DNA of 64,000 nt from a bacterium (GCA_023139105.1 JAGLOF010000079.1:1-64000); one strand, 5' to 3'; counted from the first letter of the stretch, positions 52,900-62,103 are shown. The notes: generated by a model not told the origin, from the letters alone. Program-made: numbers and translations.

Positions 52900-55158
52900 T
52901 TAAAACTGTGCTGTCAATCCCAGGGTTGGCAGCAGTTTGAAATCATATGAAGGATTAAGTTTTACTTTATTTTCAGCTATTTCATAGTTATAAAAGAGTA
53001 TATTGTCACGATTTGTGATGTTCCAAATATCAACATAGGCTGTAAGAGTCCATCCGGCAAAATGAAAATGGCGGTCAATGCGCAGATCGGCTCTGAAAAT
53101 ATCGGGATACCTCTCTGAATTTTTTGGTCCTTTTAAGGCTATGTTGACACCATTTTGATGGGCCATACCCAGAACAGGTGTATAAGGCATACCGGTTGCA
53201 TATTGTATTTTCATTCCAAAACGCCAATTATTATTGGGTGCAAATCCGATAATTGCAGTTAAATTATGAGTTTGATCAAATTCATAATTATATTCCGGAA
53301 GCTTGGCTCCATCCTGTCTCTTGGATTTGGATAAGGTATAAGAGAGGCTCCCAACCCAGCGATCGCTCATTTTCTTTTGAATATATAGTTCAATTCCGTC
53401 GGATGAACCTTTTCCGGAATTTGTAATCAGATTTGTTGTATCTGAGCTGACAAAAAGATCATTCATCTCTTTATGATAAGCTTCAAGGGTTAATTTGGTA
53501 TCCGGTGCAATCAGATATTCCAGACCTATAATGGCATGTTCTGCCTGGCGTGACTGTAAAGAAATATTCCTTATATCCCGACTGACTTGAAATGCATTGG
53601 GTGTCTGATAATAATTACCCCATGCGGCATTAAATGCTAATCGCTCCTCTAATTGCCAGTGCAGGCTCAAGCGGGGACTGATTTTAAGTTCATCGGTGAA
53701 ATCATAATAGTCACCCCTGAGCCCGCCGCTCATTGTAAAAAGCGGAGAAGCTTTCCATGTTGTCTGCATGAAGCCAGCGGCCCTGTACTGCCTGTCAGGA
53801 CGAAATGCAATATGAATAGCTGGATTTATCAGTCCGGTTATCATTGTGTCAGGTGTCATGGAAACGATGTGCTGCGGGTCAATGCCGCGCATGGAGATAC
53901 CCGTTTTCAGGCTAAACTGCCTGCCAAGATTATTAGTAAACACGGTTTTTATCAGCAGCTGCTCTTCTGTTATGTCTTCAGTGTCCATATCAGGGACAGC
54001 CTCACTGCCGGATTCGGAGTTCCATCTGTTTCCCGTGTATGACACTGTTGTTTTCAGAAATCCATCGTGGCTGGTCATCCATGTCCAGTTCAGGCCGATT
54101 GCCGATCCTATTATCTCTTTTTCGATATGATAATACTCTTTTCTCATGCTGTGTGGGGGATCTTTGACTATGCCGTCTTTTGTGAGGTTATCTCTGAAAT
54201 AAAAGGCTGTTAAGTCTAACTTATGATTAGCGGCAATTCTATGAGTTAACTTGGCAACACCGTCCCAATAACGCGGAGCAACCGGTCTATCCATCATATT
54301 TGTGATGATGTCAAAGAAACCTCTGCGCACCGATAGAATCATGGAAGTATTTTTAGAAATTGGTCCATCTATCAGTGCACCAAAACCAGCCATGTTTAAT
54401 GAGTAGTCCTGAGTCCATTCTGAACGATGTCCTTCTTTAATATTCATTTTAAATACCGAAGAGAGTTTATTTCCGTATTCAGCAGAGAAACCACCGGTCA
54501 TGAGATCAACACTTTTTAATAGTGATGGATGAATAATGCTAATAATGCCCATTGACATATTAGGTTGAGAAAAATGGATAGGACTGTAGATCTCCATTCC
54601 GTCAAGAATGGTAAGGTTCTCATCTGGTGCGCCTCCCCGCACGATCATATTGGCATTGGGCCCTCCCATGGAGGCGATTCCCGGCATTGATTTTAAAATC
54701 ATGTAGATATCTTCGGCAGTTCCCGCAGAATTACGAATTTCCCTTGGTGATAGTGATTTAAGGCTGATGGGGCGTTCCGCATCCTGCTGAAAGTAGTCCG
54801 ATGTAACAACGATGCCACTATTAAGTTTAACCACTGTCTCTTCCAGTTTAAATTCAATTTTAGTAACCCTGCCGGCTGCTACCTGTACTTCGGTGATGAT
54901 CTGGCTCTTATATCCCATCATCATAGCCTTTAAACGGTGATGCCCCACAGTTAAGTGTTTAATTATAAAATGACCGGTTTCATCTGTAGAAGCACCGATG
55001 CTTGTACCTATGACAATTATATTTACCATTTTTAATGGTTGCTGTGTAGCCCTGTCAATAACCTGCCCTTCAATATTTCCATACATGGCGGATTTTATAT
55101 CCGGAAAGATATTGATTAACGGCAGCAGGCATAATGCAATTAGTATAATTTTCTTCAT
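52900..55158 (-). CDS. TonB-dependent outer-membrane receptor
   Basis: 752 residues with a signal peptide (IILIALCLLPLINIFP), a carboxypeptidase-regulatory-like domain (~28-110: GQVIDRATQQPLKMVNIIV), a plug domain (SLSPREIRNSAGTAEDIYMI, IVRGGAPDENLTILDGMEI) and a beta-barrel to residue 752. This is the FCB type of receptor (SusC/FecA-like without SusD partner here). The last residues form the usual aromatic-ending strand (LTAQF). ATG 55158 follows GGGAG; GTG 55164 is an alternative. The ligand is unknown. The regulator pair next door suggests conditional expression. Confidence 0.93.
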   Translation of the reverse strand: MKKIILIALCLLPLINIFPDIKSAMYGNIEGQVIDRATQQPLKMVNIIVIGTSIGASTDETGHFIIKHLTVGHHRLKAMMMGYKSQIITEVQVAAGRVTKIEFKLEETVVKLNSGIVVTSDYFQQDAERPISLKSLSPREIRNSAGTAEDIYMILKSMPGIASMGGPNANMIVRGGAPDENLTILDGMEIYSPIHFSQPNMSMGIISIIHPSLLKSVDLMTGGFSAEYGNKLSSVFKMNIKEGHRSEWTQDYSLNMAGFGALIDGPISKNTSMILSVRRGFFDIITNMMDRPVAPRYWDGVAKLTHRIAANHKLDLTAFYFRDNLTKDGIVKDPPHSMRKEYYHIEKEIIGSAIGLNWTWMTSHDGFLKTTVSYTGNRWNSESGSEAVPDMDTEDITEEQLLIKTVFTNNLGRQFSLKTGISMRGIDPQHIVSMTPDTMITGLINPAIHIAFRPDRQYRAAGFMQTTWKASPLFTMSGGLRGDYYDFTDELKISPRLSLHWQLEERLAFNAAWGNYYQTPNAFQVSRDIRNISLQSRQAEHAIIGLEYLIAPDTKLTLEAYHKEMNDLFVSSDTTNLITNSGKGSSDGIELYIQKKMSDRWVGSLSYTLSKSKRQDGAKLPEYNYEFDQTHNLTAIIGFAPNNNWRFGMKIQYATGMPYTPVLGMAHQNGVNIALKGPKNSERYPDIFRADLRIDRHFHFAGWTLTAYVDIWNITNRDNILFYNYEIAENKVKLNPSYDFKLLPTLGLTAQF

Positions 55159-55259
55159 AAACACTTTCTCCCTGAGCTGTATATTACAACTCTTATTTTG
55201 ATGGTTGTTTTTGGATATGGAGCATATTACGAAGAAAATATAAATAGCTCATTTCTGAA

Positions 55260-55275
55260 TTGTAACAAATTGTAA
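55260..55275. promoter_or_regulatory. TTGTAA direct repeats (putative operator)
   Basis: TTGTAA at 55260-55265 and 55270-55275, a 10-base step, lies in the ~200-base divergent region between the TonB receptor and the M28 peptidase. It resembles OmpR/CpxR-type tandem sites. Confidence 0.5.
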
Positions 55276-55362
55276 ATGACCAAACATTATACCGTTATTG
55301 CCGTATAATTCATTATTAGTCCCAGAAAATTTTGATGTCTATATGAATATTACGGAGTGTAT

Positions 55363-56919
55363 ATGAATAGTAAAGATCAATTTGTCGCGGCTTTAGCAGC
55401 AGCTATTGTACTATTAACTTCAAGTCTCTATGCCCAATCTGTTTTGGAAACAGCTGCCGGCAGATCTATTAAACTTAAAACGCTTAAACGCCATGTGTAT
55501 ACTCTTGCTGCAGATTCCATGGAAGGCCGAGTCACTGCAAGTCCCGGCTATGCAAAGGCTGTAAAATATGTAGAGGGTTGTTATAGACACAGCGGTCTAC
55601 ACAAGCTTTTAAAGGGTAAAAACGGACGTAAAACCTACAGGCAGGGTGTGCCTTTCTGGAAATCTACAGAAGATGATACAGGCTCTGTCGTAATATATTC
55701 AGGTACTGGTAAATTGAGTTTTAAGCAGGGTAAAGATTTTAAATTTGACCTTCTTCAGAATGATAAAATTTTACGGCAGAAGTGTCCCGTTGTCTATGTG
55801 GGTTATGGAATTGAACGGGGCAGCTATAATGATTATGCCGGACTTGATCTTGGGGGTAAAGTTGCTGTGATGATATCGCGGGTACCCAAGAAAGGCAGTG
55901 CTCTGCCTGATTCTTTAGTGCAGCTCTATAAGGGAGGGCGGCGCAGTCAGCAGCGTCTGGATGCAGCGGCCAGTCGGGGTGTAGTTGCGGTCATCCGCCT
56001 TGCTGATGCCTGGACAGCGAAGTACTGGAAGACTTTTGGAGATGTGCTGATGGATACTCATCTTCGTATAATGGATGGAAAAGGTGCTGATCAGGTAAAA
56101 CGCACACATTTAACTGTGCTGGATCCCTTTGCCAGAGCAATTTTTAAAAATCATGCTTTTATGCCGCTGGACTCCACAAATGGCATTCCGCCTTACCTTC
56201 CATCTGTTGTAAAGGGTGTATCAGTACGTTTCAATCCCGGTAAAAAGAGCGGTGTAAGACTGCCGCCAAACCTGGTAGCATATGTGCCTGGCACAGACCC
56301 TGTGTTAAAGAAAGAGTATATTGTAGTTGGTGCTCATCTGGATCATATCCCTCCCAGGCGCGGTGAGATATGCAATGGTGCCGATGATAATGCCAGTGGT
56401 ATAGCTTCAATGCTGGAAGTAGCCGATGCCATTGCCTTAAAGCCGCCTAAGCGTTCTGTCTGTTTCATAGCATTTGTTGCAGAAGAACTTGGTTTGCTTG
56501 GTGCCAAATATTTTGTTGATAATTCTCCCATTCCATTGGATAGAATAAAATTCATGGTCAATCTTGATATGATGGGCCGTTCTCAATCAGATAGTGATAG
56601 TGCCAGAACTCATATCGCATATTATTCCAATGAAGGTGATGGTGCAGTCAAGACCATTCTGGAGCAGGCAAATGAGGAGACTGTCAACTGGGCAATGAAA
56701 TACAGACGGGCCGGCTCTACGCGCAGTGATCATTATCCCTTTATGCAGGAAGATATACCCATTGTCTTTTATTATTCCGGATCACATCGTGATTATCATC
56801 GTCCTACGGATGATGCTGACAAGATTGATTATGAAAAGTTGCATGCTTTAACCCGGCTGGTATACGGGCTGGTGATGAAGACCGGGAATACAGCAGGGCC
56901 GCTTTTTGAAGTTGAATAG
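55363..56919 (+). CDS. M28-family zinc metallopeptidase, secreted
   Basis: 518 residues with a signal peptide (FVAALAAAIVLLTSSLYA). The catalytic part shows the M28 metal and catalytic residues in order: VVGAHLDH (zinc His), NGADDNASGIA (bridging Asp), FVAEELGLLG (Glu pair), NLDMMGR (Asp) and DYHRPTDDADKI (zinc His). A ~200-residue insert before it resembles a PA domain (VVYVGYGIERGSYNDYAG). Activity on peptides is likely aminopeptidase-like. ATG 55363 follows CGGAG. It stands divergent from the TonB receptor. Confidence 0.9.
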   Translation: MNSKDQFVAALAAAIVLLTSSLYAQSVLETAAGRSIKLKTLKRHVYTLAADSMEGRVTASPGYAKAVKYVEGCYRHSGLHKLLKGKNGRKTYRQGVPFWKSTEDDTGSVVIYSGTGKLSFKQGKDFKFDLLQNDKILRQKCPVVYVGYGIERGSYNDYAGLDLGGKVAVMISRVPKKGSALPDSLVQLYKGGRRSQQRLDAAASRGVVAVIRLADAWTAKYWKTFGDVLMDTHLRIMDGKGADQVKRTHLTVLDPFARAIFKNHAFMPLDSTNGIPPYLPSVVKGVSVRFNPGKKSGVRLPPNLVAYVPGTDPVLKKEYIVVGAHLDHIPPRRGEICNGADDNASGIASMLEVADAIALKPPKRSVCFIAFVAEELGLLGAKYFVDNSPIPLDRIKFMVNLDMMGRSQSDSDSARTHIAYYSNEGDGAVKTILEQANEETVNWAMKYRRAGSTRSDHYPFMQEDIPIVFYYSGSHRDYHRPTDDADKIDYEKLHALTRLVYGLVMKTGNTAGPLFEVE

Positions 56920-56946
56920 CGTGTTGAAAAAGTAGCCCTAACCCAA

Positions 56947-57031
56947 TGTCATGCCCTGATGCTCCAACAGGGCATCTTCGTTTTGACCTCAACTGAACGA
57001 AGATCTCCGATAGGAACACTCGGAGATGACA
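56947..57031. repeat. MITE-like double-hairpin element
   Basis: Outer TGTCAT (56947-56952) and ATGACA (57026-57031) are inverted. Inside are two hairpins: ATGCCCTG/CAGGGCAT (56951-56975) and ATCTCCGA/TCGGAGAT (57003-57027). The 85-base unit sits just after the M28 gene and carries no coding frame. Confidence 0.55.
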
Positions 57032-57132
57032 ATTCTTTTTATGTTTGTCAACAACCTGAACTGGCTGTATGCCGGCTTAATTTTTATTCTGCTGTGTTGG
57101 ATGTTGCTAGCCTGCGGATTGGCAGTGTGTTA

Positions 57133-57585
57133 TTATAATGTCAGCACATGACGACCTTCTTTAATGTAGTTAGTAAGAACATCTCCTGTGTATCTAACTG
57201 TGATACCCATGGCAGTGAGCTGGTCGGCAATGGCGTAAAGATCAGCACAGCCTTTGCATGCCTCTACATAAATGCCTTCGTCCTTTATTTTCTTAATGTA
57301 ATCCTGCAAGTCTTTGTCTTCAGTCAACAGTTTGGATGATGGGCCCCAGACAAGCAAGGTGATGTCTTTCCACCAGCCATATTTTTTTGCATTGTAAGTG
57401 TACATGAATGCCATTTTCATTGCTACTTCCTTGTCGCCACTTGTCCATACTACAACCAATTTTTCCTGGGGTGTTAGTGCCTGTTCCTGTGTTGCATCGG
57501 CTGTAGCTGGGCGGGTTACAACCATGTAACCAAGAACAATAACTGCAGCCAACAGAACGGCTATGGATATTCTCATTAATTTCAT
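57133..57585 (-). CDS. DsrE-family protein, membrane-anchored or exported
   Basis: 150 residues. A signal or anchor helix (MRISIAVLLAAVIVLGYMVV) is followed by a DsrE-like domain: KLVVVWTSGDKEVAMKMAFM, LLVWGPSSKLL and CKGCADLYAIADQLTAMGI with two Cys. Such proteins bind sulfur or carry persulfide; the export signal is unusual for the family but occurs. GGAG precedes the ATG. It stands alone on the minus strand. Confidence 0.82.
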   Translation of the reverse strand: MKLMRISIAVLLAAVIVLGYMVVTRPATADATQEQALTPQEKLVVVWTSGDKEVAMKMAFMYTYNAKKYGWWKDITLLVWGPSSKLLTEDKDLQDYIKKIKDEGIYVEACKGCADLYAIADQLTAMGITVRYTGDVLTNYIKEGRHVLTL

Positions 57586-57698
57586 TTGTTGCTCCTTATT
57601 TTATTAGTACAAGTTTTTTTTAATACAGCCCCCATAACTTCAATATAGGCTGCAATAAATCCATCTACAATTTGTATGCATTGATAGAAATAATCGAA

Positions 57699-59192
57699 CT
57701 ATCTCTGTAGCACCAGCTTCTGAATCTTGACATCGCAGCCGGAAGTAGCCCTGCACAGATAGACACCGCTGGGCAGATCTTTAGCCGTCCATTGGAAAAC
57801 GTGCTCGCCTGCCATTTGCAGACCATTGGTTATTGTCTCAACCTTTCTTCCCAGTATGTCAAAGATTTCCAGCTTTATATGTCCGGATCTATTCAGATTG
57901 ATATGTATTGTCGTTTGCGGATTGAAGGGGTTTGGATAGGCCGAGAGTCTAATCTGTTCCGGTAGGGGATATGATTTGTCATTTACAGATGTCAGTATCG
58001 GGAGGATATTCCACTGCCAGTGCCAACGTATACGTCCGGCGTGCAGCCGCATTAACTGAATGGAATGATCCCGGTTCACACCGGCACCTATGATCATCAC
58101 TGAGTTAACAATATGACTCTCATCGGGTGCCAGGGAAAACGGTGTTGATGATATGCCAATCTGGAAATCAGTCGGGTTGAATGTGTTCCTGGCTATCCAG
58201 CCTGTGCCGAGTATAGGATCTCCGGAAAGGGGGTACTTGCTTTCCTGGTCTGTTGTGGGATCTATCCATGGAGCACCGTTTTGCCTGAACCCTTTAGCAT
58301 AATTTGAGTAATTTCGATAGGGAGGAGTTGGAAAACCTACTACTGACTCAAAAAAAGGTGACTTGAAGTATGTGGCGGTACTTGCTTTTTTAGTCAGCGC
58401 ATCTGCATCGGGAAGAAAGCCACATGCAAAAGCTGGAGGGTTTTCTCCGTATTTGCTGTCTGTCAATGTGCCATTATAAGCATATACCAGGTCATATTCG
58501 GTGTCGTAACCAACATAATCATTATTCTTATCACCAATATCAGGATCAAGATGAATTATTAAATAAGCTTCTTCAAAATGTGAAGAGCCACGATTGATTA
58601 TTTCGTATCTGCTGAATACAGAGTGCTTCAGTGCATCATCTGAGGTATCTGAATATACTGTCTGCCTGACTTCAATTTGAAGTGCTTCGGTATTGGGCTG
58701 CCAGTCATTACCTGTATATCGTTGATGGCTGCAGAGATCATGATATACTGTAAACAGCATCTGTCCGCCAATGGTAGCAGGCGGGCAGCCAAGATCCAGC
58801 AATTCTTGAGGGGCAATCTCACCTTCATTGAATTTGTGTACTTTAAATATAGGATTATCAGGATCGGAAGGTTCACCGTTTTCCAGCGTGCCCGGTTGAA
58901 AGTCCGAACGTCTATGGGCCAGGGCACCCTGCCACTCTCCGTCAATTTTTGCCACAATAATGATCCCGGCATTGTACAACAGACCGGGGGTATCCCACCT
59001 TGCAGGAAACATTGCAGTATGTTCCATCTGGTTGCCAAATGCAGATGAAGAATATCTGCCATTGTTGGTTATGTGCCATTTGACACTACCAATATCGATA
59101 GTTTTTATATCAATGAAAGTTGTATCGTCCTGGGCTTGCAGCAAGATGGGGATGAATAGAATATATATAGAGATTATTCGTAAAAAGCGCAT
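57699..59192 (-). CDS. secreted protein with C-terminal sorting domain
   Basis: 497 residues with a signal peptide (IISIYILFIPILLQA). The last ~80 residues form a PNPFNP-type sorting domain (AYPNPFNPQTTIHI, FDILGRKVETI, GEHVFQW, SGVYLCRATSG, KLVLQR), used for transport to the surface by type IX secretion or a related route. The body (~25-400) has no recognised catalytic motif. No secretion-system gene is in this window. It shows the FCB affinity of the genome. Confidence 0.85.
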   Translation of the reverse strand: MRFLRIISIYILFIPILLQAQDDTTFIDIKTIDIGSVKWHITNNGRYSSSAFGNQMEHTAMFPARWDTPGLLYNAGIIIVAKIDGEWQGALAHRRSDFQPGTLENGEPSDPDNPIFKVHKFNEGEIAPQELLDLGCPPATIGGQMLFTVYHDLCSHQRYTGNDWQPNTEALQIEVRQTVYSDTSDDALKHSVFSRYEIINRGSSHFEEAYLIIHLDPDIGDKNNDYVGYDTEYDLVYAYNGTLTDSKYGENPPAFACGFLPDADALTKKASTATYFKSPFFESVVGFPTPPYRNYSNYAKGFRQNGAPWIDPTTDQESKYPLSGDPILGTGWIARNTFNPTDFQIGISSTPFSLAPDESHIVNSVMIIGAGVNRDHSIQLMRLHAGRIRWHWQWNILPILTSVNDKSYPLPEQIRLSAYPNPFNPQTTIHINLNRSGHIKLEIFDILGRKVETITNGLQMAGEHVFQWTAKDLPSGVYLCRATSGCDVKIQKLVLQR

Positions 59193-59322
59193 TATTATAT
59201 CCCTTCAGTATTGAAGATGAGAGAGTAGTATCCTGTAGCATCTAATAATTTTACATTACTCCATGTAGTTGATTGATTATTCATGCGGCAGATGGTCAGG
59301 CTATGTCTTTGAAACCATCTTA

Positions 59323-59586
59323 TCAGTTCATATCAATATTCTCCAGGCGATAGACCCACGCCAAAACCTCTGCCACGGCTTTGTAGAGCTCCGGTGGTAT
59401 CTCTGTGTTCAAGTCGAGTACATCCAGCGCGCTGACCAGGATTTCATTTTCCTGGATGGGAACATCATGGGCATGGGCTGCTTCCAGTATTTTTTCTGCC
59501 AGATAGCCACGACCCTTGGCCACCAGTTTTGGGGCGCGGTCTTTTTCTTTAACATATTTTATGGCAGCGACGCGTTTGCTTAACAT
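59323..59586 (-). CDS. FlhB C-terminal-like protein (YlqH/FhlX type)
   Basis: 87 residues matching the cytoplasmic autocleavage domain of FlhB: RVAAIKYVKEKDRAPKLVAKG, ENEILVSALDVLDLNTEIPPELYKAVAEVL. The NPTH autocleavage motif is absent and the membrane part is missing. Such proteins are found beside FliK-like genes (ylqG-ylqH in Bacillus). It starts 2 bases after the FliK-like stop, in the same operon. Confidence 0.88.
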   Translation of the reverse strand: MLSKRVAAIKYVKEKDRAPKLVAKGRGYLAEKILEAAHAHDVPIQENEILVSALDVLDLNTEIPPELYKAVAEVLAWVYRLENIDMN

Positions 59587-59588
59587 CT

Positions 59589-60578
59589 CTATCCTTTCAT
59601 ATCCAGCTTGGGGCGTTTGAAGACAATATGCTCACCCCATTCTCCCACTCTGACTTCCACATTTTGGAATGAACCTTGAAGTGACTCTTGTAGAGATTCT
59701 TTTTCTTTCTCAAATTGCTTAATTGTCGATTGATTCTGCGCATTCAACCTGATAATCAGTTGTTCTGCTGTGTGCCAGAAAGAAATGCGCATGGGGCCAA
59801 GTTTTGTGCTGTCCATTTCAATAGCCATTTGAAATGACTGGCGTGATTGATTACGGCGTGGAAGGCGTAGTTCCAGCCTTGCTTCTCCATTGTCCCAGGG
59901 AAGAGGAATAGAGAGAAGGCCGGATTCGTCCGGGCCATAGGCATCAAGCCAGCGTTCAATGCGTCCGGCCAGTTGCTTGCTAAGAGCATCGGTTTGCCCG
60001 GCAAGGTTGTTTTTAAGGCGGATTAATATTGGTTTCAAGTCGGTTTTAAAGAGACGCAGCAAGCCGCGGTGTCGTTTCAGGCGTGCATGGGTGAGAAGGG
60101 GATTTACATGAAGCAGGTCAGCCAGAATTACGGCGAGCCGTCCCTCAAAGAGATGGCCGAAGCCTTCAATCCATTGAGTGATCTGTGGTGTTAATGCAGT
60201 GGTATCTGTCATGCTTAAGATTGGTTGTAACTGTGATGCTGCTCCGGCATTCAGTGTCTTGACCATCTGCGCCAACTGAGTCAGACCTTCAGACGAAGGA
60301 AGTCCAGCCTGCCCCAGTGGGTTTTTTCCGGATTGGCTGGATAGTATCTGTAGAGTCATCTGTGGTGTTGTGGATGTTATACGTGCATTGAAAGTAGTGC
60401 CGGTCAGAGGCTTCCCGGTAAGTCTTGCCGTAGTTTCTGCGTTGCCAAGTTTAATTTTCCACAGGTCACCGGGCAGTCTTTCTACCAGTTGGCCGCGAAC
60501 GATCTGGCCGGGCTGATAGCTCTGAGTGGGGTGTATGGCTTTAGCATGCAGACCTGGAGTGATCGATTCAACCGGCAT
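59589..60578 (-). CDS. FliK-like (YlqG-type) flagellar hook-length protein
   Basis: 329 residues. A beta-rich N-terminal part (GQIVRGQLVERLPGDLWKIK) is followed by a helical Leu-rich middle and a C-terminal FliK-like domain: LPWDNGEARLELRLPRR, GPMRISFWHTAEQLIIRLNAQ, FQNVEVRVGEWGEHIV. FliK measures hook length and triggers the export switch through FlhB. The neighbour encodes a FlhB C-terminal-like protein, so the pair probably works on the export gate. It lies 52 kb from the flagellin cluster. Confidence 0.78.
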   Translation of the reverse strand: MPVESITPGLHAKAIHPTQSYQPGQIVRGQLVERLPGDLWKIKLGNAETTARLTGKPLTGTTFNARITSTTPQMTLQILSSQSGKNPLGQAGLPSSEGLTQLAQMVKTLNAGAASQLQPILSMTDTTALTPQITQWIEGFGHLFEGRLAVILADLLHVNPLLTHARLKRHRGLLRLFKTDLKPILIRLKNNLAGQTDALSKQLAGRIERWLDAYGPDESGLLSIPLPWDNGEARLELRLPRRNQSRQSFQMAIEMDSTKLGPMRISFWHTAEQLIIRLNAQNQSTIKQFEKEKESLQESLQGSFQNVEVRVGEWGEHIVFKRPKLDMKG

Positions 60579-60698
60579 TGCTGATCTTTCATTTAATTAT
60601 TCTACTTCCACATATCTCGATGCATAACATTTGTTTCTGCGGTGCGCCCAACCATTTTTAATCGGGCTGCCACGATGAAAACGCCTTACAAAGCTCAA

Positions 60699-60815
60699 AA
60701 TTAACCCGCCACGCTAAGCTGCGTCGTTGACGGCGGAAGCCGCCAGAAGCCGAACGAGCCCAAACCGAACCGAACCGCCGAGCCGGGCGTGTCCGACAGC
60801 TAACATGGGTTAGGT
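60699..60815 (-). other. putative attC recombination site of an integron-like cassette
   Basis: Read on the minus strand, ACCTAAC (R''-like, RYYYAAC) at 60815-60809 is followed by TTAGCTG (L''-like), a ~75-base GC-rich structured part, CAGCTTAG (L'-like) and GTTAATT (R'-like, 6 of 7 to GTTRRRY) at 60705-60699. Its 117-base length lies in the known attC range, and it begins 4 bases after the HNH stop codon. The inner boxes pair imperfectly, as in attC. It is strongly GC-rich beside a very AT-rich gene. Without a fold calculation this remains a candidate. Confidence 0.5.
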
Positions 60816-60819
60816 ATAT

Positions 60820-61689
60820 TTAAATTTTAACAAAATCAAATAACAACTCTGTCTTTGTTGGAACAGATAATTTTGTACCTCTAATTTCTAAATTAGTGCT
60901 ATCATACTTAGACAATGATTTATAAAAATTTTTTTTAGATTCGAGAAATGGTAAGAAAATATATTTATTACCAAATTTAACCGCTAATGCTTTGAATGGT
61001 TCATCAAGGATAATAAGATAATTTTGGTCTTCACTTAAACCTTCATTTTTTGCAAAAAATCCATTAATAGTTCTAGTTTTATAATTATTTATTTGTTCTC
61101 GCACAATCTGTAATTCGTCCCGAAAAATATAGCGATAACCAAACTGTACAAACGCAATTAAGTATGCAGATTTCAAATAGCATATTTCTGCCTGAAAAGG
61201 GTTGTACTTAATCATTTTATTTATACTGAAATTACATTCATGCCAGTTATTATTTTCATTGTACGATGAAACAACAGCTTCAAATTTCTTTATATTTTCA
61301 GGATGATTATTATCTTTCGATATTTTTATTATGAATTGTGATCTAAGTTTATGTTCGATAGAAGAATTCAAGCTAACTCCTGGAAGATTAAATTTGATTT
61401 TTCTCGAATTTTCTAGATTTTCATAAAAGTTTTTTACCAGCTCTTGTTTGTGTAGTTGGTTATCAATTGTATACCCAGCTTTTGAATTACATATCCTACA
61501 AGTTATTAATATGTCTTTCCCACCTTGCGATTCTGGTGGTACATGTTCCAACGAGAAATCATTAAAACTATTAAATCTATTCAAACATAATGGGCATATT
61601 GCAAAATCAACTACATTTGTAAAAATAACATTCAATGCTTGTAAGTAATGATCGAATATTTTTTTTCGCTTTTTCCCTTTCTTATTCAT
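60820..61689 (-). CDS. HNH endonuclease-domain protein
   Basis: 289 residues. An N-terminal zinc-knuckle HNH domain is visible: CPLC at ~33, FSLEHVPPESQGG with the HNH His, and CRICNSKAG, so two Cys pairs frame the nuclease core. Residues ~95-289 have no recognised domain. The gene is much more AT-rich than its neighbours, a sign of foreign origin. Its borders resemble a gene cassette: TTAGGT just upstream of the ATG (minus strand of 61702-61697) and ACCTAAC just after the stop. No restriction or toxin partner is next to it. Confidence 0.75.
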   Translation of the reverse strand: MNKKGKKRKKIFDHYLQALNVIFTNVVDFAICPLCLNRFNSFNDFSLEHVPPESQGGKDILITCRICNSKAGYTIDNQLHKQELVKNFYENLENSRKIKFNLPGVSLNSSIEHKLRSQFIIKISKDNNHPENIKKFEAVVSSYNENNNWHECNFSINKMIKYNPFQAEICYLKSAYLIAFVQFGYRYIFRDELQIVREQINNYKTRTINGFFAKNEGLSEDQNYLIILDEPFKALAVKFGNKYIFLPFLESKKNFYKSLSKYDSTNLEIRGTKLSVPTKTELLFDFVKI

Positions 61690-61696
61690 GCCCTGT

Positions 61697-61703
61697 ACCT
61701 AAC
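61697..61703 (-). other. putative cassette start (GTTAGGT core)
   Basis: On the minus strand this reads GTTAGGT, a perfect GTTRRRY core, 7 bases before the HNH ATG. It is the exact complement of ACCTAAC at the other end of the gene, as expected for the R' and R'' sites of one cassette. Confidence 0.45.
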
Positions 61704-61803
61704 CTAATATTATCAGTAATCTGCTCTTATCTGCGTCATCTGCGGACAATGCTCCTGCTTTTCATAAATCTATGTTCAATTGGCGTCTGTGCATCTTTGT
61801 AAC

Positions 61804-62088
61804 TTACTCACCAAATAGTTCATCCAGTTTGCGGCGCGCATCAGCTGCTTTATCGTTTTTCTTCTTTTTTACATCTTTAGTGTTCATCTTAAAATAGCTG
61901 CAGAAATTTGGAGCTTCTTTGTCAAAGACCCATTCTGCCTGATTTTCTCTACATTGATGATATGCAGTTTCGAGATAGAGATCACAGTTCATGCAACAGC
62001 GAAGCGCAGAGCTGCATTTCGGACAGTAATCGGCTCTGCCCGGTTTTTGAGACCGTTCTACTTCATGAGAACATTTATGGCACTTCAT
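61804..62088 (-). CDS. Cys-rich zinc-ribbon-like protein
   Basis: 94 residues with CHKC, CPKC, CCMNCD and further Cys up to FCSYFKM, followed by a Lys-rich tail and an acidic end (DELFGE). Two or three metal-binding sites are likely. I recognise the layout as a small conserved family with no fixed function. The gene is 15 bases upstream (in its direction) of nothing obvious and follows the HAD gene, with which it may be co-transcribed. Confidence 0.75.
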   Translation of the reverse strand: MKCHKCSHEVERSQKPGRADYCPKCSSALRCCMNCDLYLETAYHQCRENQAEWVFDKEAPNFCSYFKMNTKDVKKKKNDKAADARRKLDELFGE

Positions 62089-62103
62089 ATTTTAACCTCG
62101 GAT

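Noticed and set aside
60601-60698. A second complete attC site
   Set aside because: GCCCAAC and GCATAAC words are present, but I could not find a matching R' partner and inner boxes; kept only as a hint for the cassette finding.
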